DNA from: a virus
Strand: one strand, 5' to 3'
DNA length: 22,086 bases
Virus record (IMG/VR): IMGVR_UViG_3300020176_000107
Coordinates: 1 to 22,086 of that record
The notes under the pieces are model-generated. The model did not search any database. It worked only from the letters and a program-made list of their open reading frames with translations, and was not told where the DNA came from. Positions within the stretch are counted from its first letter, which is position 1. Each line of letters begins with the position of its first letter. Below, in pieces: positions 19,701-22,086 of this stretch. The translations under genes were made by a program, and so were the position numbers.

Positions 19701-21141
19701 CCTCTTCGACTTCATCGTTCAGGGCGGTTACGCATCCGCCCAGCAAATCCTATTCCTGAAGGAAGCTATCGCGTCCCTCGGAGGTGTCAAGGGCGCTGTG
19801 ACGGCGTTCAACCCGGCGTCGTTCTTTGGTGGCTGGACCAAGGGCGCAGAAAAGGCGTCCAAAGCTACACGGGGCGCGGGTAACTCCGCTCGTCAGGCGG
19901 CGAAGGAAGTCCGCACGCTTGTGGACTACGGGAATGACCTGGAAAAGGTGTTCTCCCGTGCGTTCGACATTCGCTTCTCGGGCGAGTCCACCCTGGACAA
20001 GATCACCTCGACGTTCCTGGGAATGCAAGAAGCTCTTGAGGAGTCCGCCCGTAGCATCCAGAAGTTGAAGGCCGAGATTCAGGGTCTCCAGTCGGACATC
20101 CAAATCCAGGAATACTTCTTGGGTATTGCCCTTGAGTACGGGGACTCCAAGCGAGCCGAGGCAATCCAGGCGAACCTTGCGAAGTTGCAGGCCGACCTTG
20201 CGGACAAGACTGCGGCTCTTTCCAAGGAGGAGGATAAGAACTCCAAGTCCCTCGTGGGCAACTCCAAGGCGGCTCTCGAAAACCGGGAGGAGATGCAGGG
20301 TCTCGTCAAGCAGTACCAGGACCACATCACCGCCCTGGCGTCATCGGGCATGAGCCAGGCTGACCTCGCCCGGAGGACAGCGGAACTCAAGGAGCAGTTT
20401 ATCCAGCAGGCGACCCAGCTTGGCTTCAGTCGCGCAGAACTTGAAAAGTATGCTGCCGTATTTGACGACGTGCGAGTGGCGATTGCCCAAATCCCCCGGA
20501 ACATTACGGTGGCCGCCAACGCCGACCCCGCAATCCAGGCAATGAACGAGTTTAGGGCAGCCGCAGATCGTGCCAGTGGGGCAGTCAATGGCCTTCGGGA
20601 TAACGTTGGCCGGGGCGTGGGTTCCTTCACCACCCCTCTCGTGGACTCCAAGGGTGACCGTCAGTTGGCCCTCCGGGCAGAAATCGCCGCCACCGAGAAG
20701 GCGCTCGCCAGTGGGGCGTACAAGGGCTTTGAACAGTCTATCGCCTCCGCCCTGGCCGAAATGCGGCGACAGCTCGCCACCGGAAGCTTCGCAACGGGCG
20801 GATACACCGGAGCGGGTGGAAAGTACGAGCCTGCCGGTATCGTTCACCGAGGCGAGTACGTTGTCCCGAAGGAACACGTCAACCAGCGCACGGGACTTCC
20901 CTACGCGGACGCACTGGGTCGCCTTACTCGGGGCGCTCCCGGCCCTGGCTATGCGGGCGGAGGATACGTCCAGTCTAACCCTGCCGCTATGGCGCTCCAG
21001 CTTGCGAGCATGGGGCCTATGGCGATGCAGCAGTTCCATCAGGTGATGTCAGATGCCATGCGGGTATACTTGGACGGAAGGGATATTTCCGCGAACTCCG
21101 CAAGGAACTACGCCCAGCAGACCGCGATTGGAGCAAATTAG
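16723..21141 (+). CDS. Tape measure protein
   Basis: ATG 16723 follows TTAGGAGA. At 1472 residues it is the largest gene and sets tail length. Residues 1-240 are Ala/Lys/Glu-rich coiled coil. Hydrophobic segments lie near 247-275 (SSLIITGGAMTALSVASAGV), 575-630 (including TIIGITTTLAGLAGALLLAG) and 676-700 (VPVLGALMTAAAIAGPLL); these may insert into the host membrane during DNA entry. Helical stretches with KLKAEIQGLQSDIQIQ follow at about 1100-1180. The C-terminal end has the typical GGYTGAGGKYEPAGIVHRGE motif (about 1358-1378) seen in actinobacterial tape measures. No lysozyme or peptidase domain is obvious. Its stop shares a base with the next start. Confidence 0.95.
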   Translation: MDERFDLIIDVQSKGIRATLGDIEAADKALSSLNADGLISKDTFQQVSGVFTAVATQLKAMSDTLKSGEGSWKHFTTSVIDARKETEALAAAQAKIKAGQAAVSGAQKSRSFEAEIQGLSKLEQAERRLAVARKEYYNANRQVSRAEASGDTSRQVAALKRQESAIREVSKAEREKTKQVAASASEEQKFLDAIAASHARNANARRKDAEQDRAKQMGAAQKATEDQIASTGKLADNLPRLRYALYDVSSSLIITGGAMTALSVASAGVAISMQRSFADVLRTTETFGEAANQADGLRKEFENLFTSMPISWAALTEIGTLAGQLNIARGSAAEFTELVAMFAATTDVSIEQAATAFGRLSQLLDVPDDELQNLGSSILAVGVNSIATESQIIAISTQITSMASTAGFSADQVFGLSAALASLGTQPELSRGVVTRLFTKISVAIQEGGDNLERFGRLANLTGAEFAQAWGQDASGTLLKLMQGLDGVADSQAVSTLTELGITAARDVPTILRLAQNSDLLADSLGVAAEGYAEGTALSEQYSVISSTVGEKLNVLANTFQNLAATIGTAAGGLTPFIDILIGMVKGFTAFIDNPIAATIIGITTTLAGLAGALLLAGGLLLRLIASGVATKTVFLELARSGFTASGALASMTAHLTGVTVASETASKGTRAFGMAVRWAVPVLGALMTAAAIAGPLLENAFKSASDRATEFFGDLSGFHDAIVKDTQAWDGYSNTLGQFEVETTKAAKATDEAGDATRVWLGIQGSVSSTVDDSTGAIQRQTYILDENADAWLRNALSSNEAVQRLANDPTALAAFESWGGNISDLIAAGLKGRSAVEEYMAGIMENANQRMQEALKEGSAAALEYKAVFDHTIPTIETIAGALADANDAAIENANTSALLTDRKAEEAQAWGALNGELIAAYESYRDMQGGVVGLENSIFGLGSALAENGNDWSEFTEAGRANIESLMGVMSALEVQAGGDAATLAASLQGLFDFIVQGGYASAQQILFLKEAIASLGGVKGAVTAFNPASFFGGWTKGAEKASKATRGAGNSARQAAKEVRTLVDYGNDLEKVFSRAFDIRFSGESTLDKITSTFLGMQEALEESARSIQKLKAEIQGLQSDIQIQEYFLGIALEYGDSKRAEAIQANLAKLQADLADKTAALSKEEDKNSKSLVGNSKAALENREEMQGLVKQYQDHITALASSGMSQADLARRTAELKEQFIQQATQLGFSRAELEKYAAVFDDVRVAIAQIPRNITVAANADPAIQAMNEFRAAADRASGAVNGLRDNVGRGVGSFTTPLVDSKGDRQLALRAEIAATEKALASGAYKGFEQSIASALAEMRRQLATGSFATGGYTGAGGKYEPAGIVHRGEYVVPKEHVNQRTGLPYADALGRLTRGAPGPGYAGGGYVQSNPAAMALQLASMGPMAMQQFHQVMSDAMRVYLDGRDISANSARNYAQQTAIGAN

Positions 21142-22043
21142 TGGCTGTCCATCCTAACCGTAAGGCCCTTTGGTTCGGCACCGAGGAGCGCATGGGATGG
21201 TTCCCTACGCCCCTCCGGGGGGCCGACTCTACCCCCGAAGGGTGGGGCACAAGTGGCACGCTCCTGAACGGTGGCGGGTACGGATTTAACTCGTGGGGGA
21301 CTCACAAGACGTACACGTATGAGTGGCCTGAGTCCTCGTCCCCCGAGGTCGCCCAGATGATGAAGTCCTACCGGGACGGCACCTACGGGCGGGGCCTCAT
21401 CTACTTCATCGACCCCCTGGCCTACACGACGAACATCCTCCCGGCGTTGTGGGCCGACCCCAGCATGGCGGTAGGGGGCGAGGGGCCGTCAATCGTTCCG
21501 GGAGTGGAGCCCGAGGGCGTACCTACTAGTAGTGGGGGGGCTAACTTCCTCCCCACGTCTTCCGCCTACTTCTCCTCTGTCCCAGCGGGGGATGCAAGCG
21601 ACGTGGCCCGCACGGTATTTATTCCTATCCCGGAGGGCTTTGTCCTGCACATGGGGGCGTTCTATTCCGGAAGCGCGGAGATTTGCGTCTCTCCCGTATC
21701 GTCCAGCGGAGCCCTCCAGCCTGCCGTGCCTCTTACCCCCCTCAGCCCCAACGCAACGAACATCGCGCCTGACACATTCACGGGGGGCCGTGGGGTGCGC
21801 CTGTGGGTGAGAGGTCCGGGAGACCTGACCGCCACCGCACTTATCGCCCGCCTCGTCAAGGTCGGAGCTAACCCCGGAGCGGTTGCTCAGATTACTCGGG
21901 GGCCGTGGGTCGGGGGCCAGGGCCATTCCGGGTGCAGGTTCCAGGGTGCCCCGACCTACGTCACGAACAGCCCAATCGCGGGTGGTAGAATTGGGTTTGC
22001 GGCGACATTCCGGGAAGTCGGATCTTGGGAGTACGGAATCTAA
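21141..22043 (+). CDS. Minor tail protein, distal-tail type
   Basis: GTG 21141 overlaps the tape measure stop (TAGTG) and has GGAG upstream. The first 110 residues (WFGTEERMGWFPTPLRGADS, SWGTHKTYTYEWPESSSPEV, GRGLIYFIDPLAYTTNILP) form the beta-rich opening typical of the first minor tail protein after the tape measure, which has the distal tail role of starting the tube at the tip. The rest, from about residue 130, is Pro/Ser/Gly-rich beta sequence, possibly a carbohydrate-binding or baseplate domain. At 300 residues it is of usual size. Position is the main evidence, supported by the WFG/FIDPLA pattern. Confidence 0.75.
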   Translation: MAVHPNRKALWFGTEERMGWFPTPLRGADSTPEGWGTSGTLLNGGGYGFNSWGTHKTYTYEWPESSSPEVAQMMKSYRDGTYGRGLIYFIDPLAYTTNILPALWADPSMAVGGEGPSIVPGVEPEGVPTSSGGANFLPTSSAYFSSVPAGDASDVARTVFIPIPEGFVLHMGAFYSGSAEICVSPVSSSGALQPAVPLTPLSPNATNIAPDTFTGGRGVRLWVRGPGDLTATALIARLVKVGANPGAVAQITRGPWVGGQGHSGCRFQGAPTYVTNSPIAGGRIGFAATFREVGSWEYGI

Positions 22044-22086
22044 ATGGCTATCACCGTTACCTTCACTCTTGAAGGCCCTCTCAGCG
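22044..22086 (+). CDS. Start of next tail gene, truncated by window end
   Basis: ATG 22044 directly follows the stop of the minor tail gene, and the first 14 codons (MAITVTFTLEGPLS) are visible. A GGGAG lies further upstream than ideal. In this gene order it should be the next minor tail or tail-tip protein. Too little is present to name it. Confidence 0.5.
   Translation, partial: MAITVTFTLEGPLS

Noticed and set aside
21983-21991. TGG-TAGAAT promoter-like match
   Set aside because: It lies within the minor tail coding sequence, 52 bases before the next gene, and no gap or terminator calls for re-initiation. It may be chance, so it is not listed as a promoter.
1-22086. CRISPR arrays, insertion sequences, integrase or attachment sites, rRNA
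   Set aside because: No regularly spaced repeats, transposase, recombinase or rRNA-like sequence was seen on either strand.

Overview
The window is the left part of the structural half of a tailed, long-tailed (siphovirus-type) double-stranded DNA phage. The host is most likely an actinobacterium. This rests on the moderately GC-rich sequence, frequent GTG/TTG starts, HrdB/SigA-type -10 hexamers (TAGAAT, TAAGAT, TAGGCT), and the canonical head-to-tail gene order. The host genus cannot be fixed from the sequence alone. The 1472-residue tape measure predicts a tail of roughly 220 nm by the usual 0.15 nm per residue rule.

Left arm (1-1283, minus strand): a leftward cluster of six small genes, the last running off the window. 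They include a Cys-pair zinc-finger-like protein, a 33-residue membrane microprotein translationally coupled to an Ala-rich gene, and a partial gene with a YFFS...MRFF...SR signature. None has a known function. At 1401-1577 lies a divergent control region. It has back-to-back -35 boxes (TTGACT leftward, TTGACA rightward) sharing the inverted repeat GTCAA-AG-TTGAC, a perfect palindrome at the predicted leftward start, and an intrinsic terminator that would end the rightward transcript after about 100 nt without an ORF. This is a candidate small RNA or attenuated leader.

Rightward accessory block (1628-3711): a Cys-rich 36-residue protein, two membrane proteins of holin type, an SH3-like plus Nmad1 (DUF1599, MazG-like) protein, an HslV/proteasome-type Ntn hydrolase and a small hypothetical protein. 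A structured 256-bp gap follows. It holds twin hairpins with identical 11-nt pyrimidine loops, a terminator-like hairpin, a promoter and a folded leader.

Structural block (3968-22086): small and large terminase, a free-standing GIY-YIG homing endonuclease, portal, capsid protease fused to a scaffold-like C-terminus, decoration protein, major capsid protein with a strong terminator, and a small gene. Next come a LamG-like fiber gene split by a frame change, four head-tail connector/terminator proteins, a small acidic protein, two tandem tail-tube-type proteins (the second with an Ig-like domain), tail assembly chaperones joined by a -1 frameshift at TTTTTTG, the tape measure, a minor tail protein and the start of the next tail gene.

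Regulation: an extended -10 motif (TGN-TANNNT, typically TGATAGAATAG) recurs in most of the intergenic gaps of the rightward half. The structural operon therefore appears to be re-initiated from many weak promoters, not read from one. Intrinsic terminators follow the second membrane protein, the major capsid and the major tail genes.
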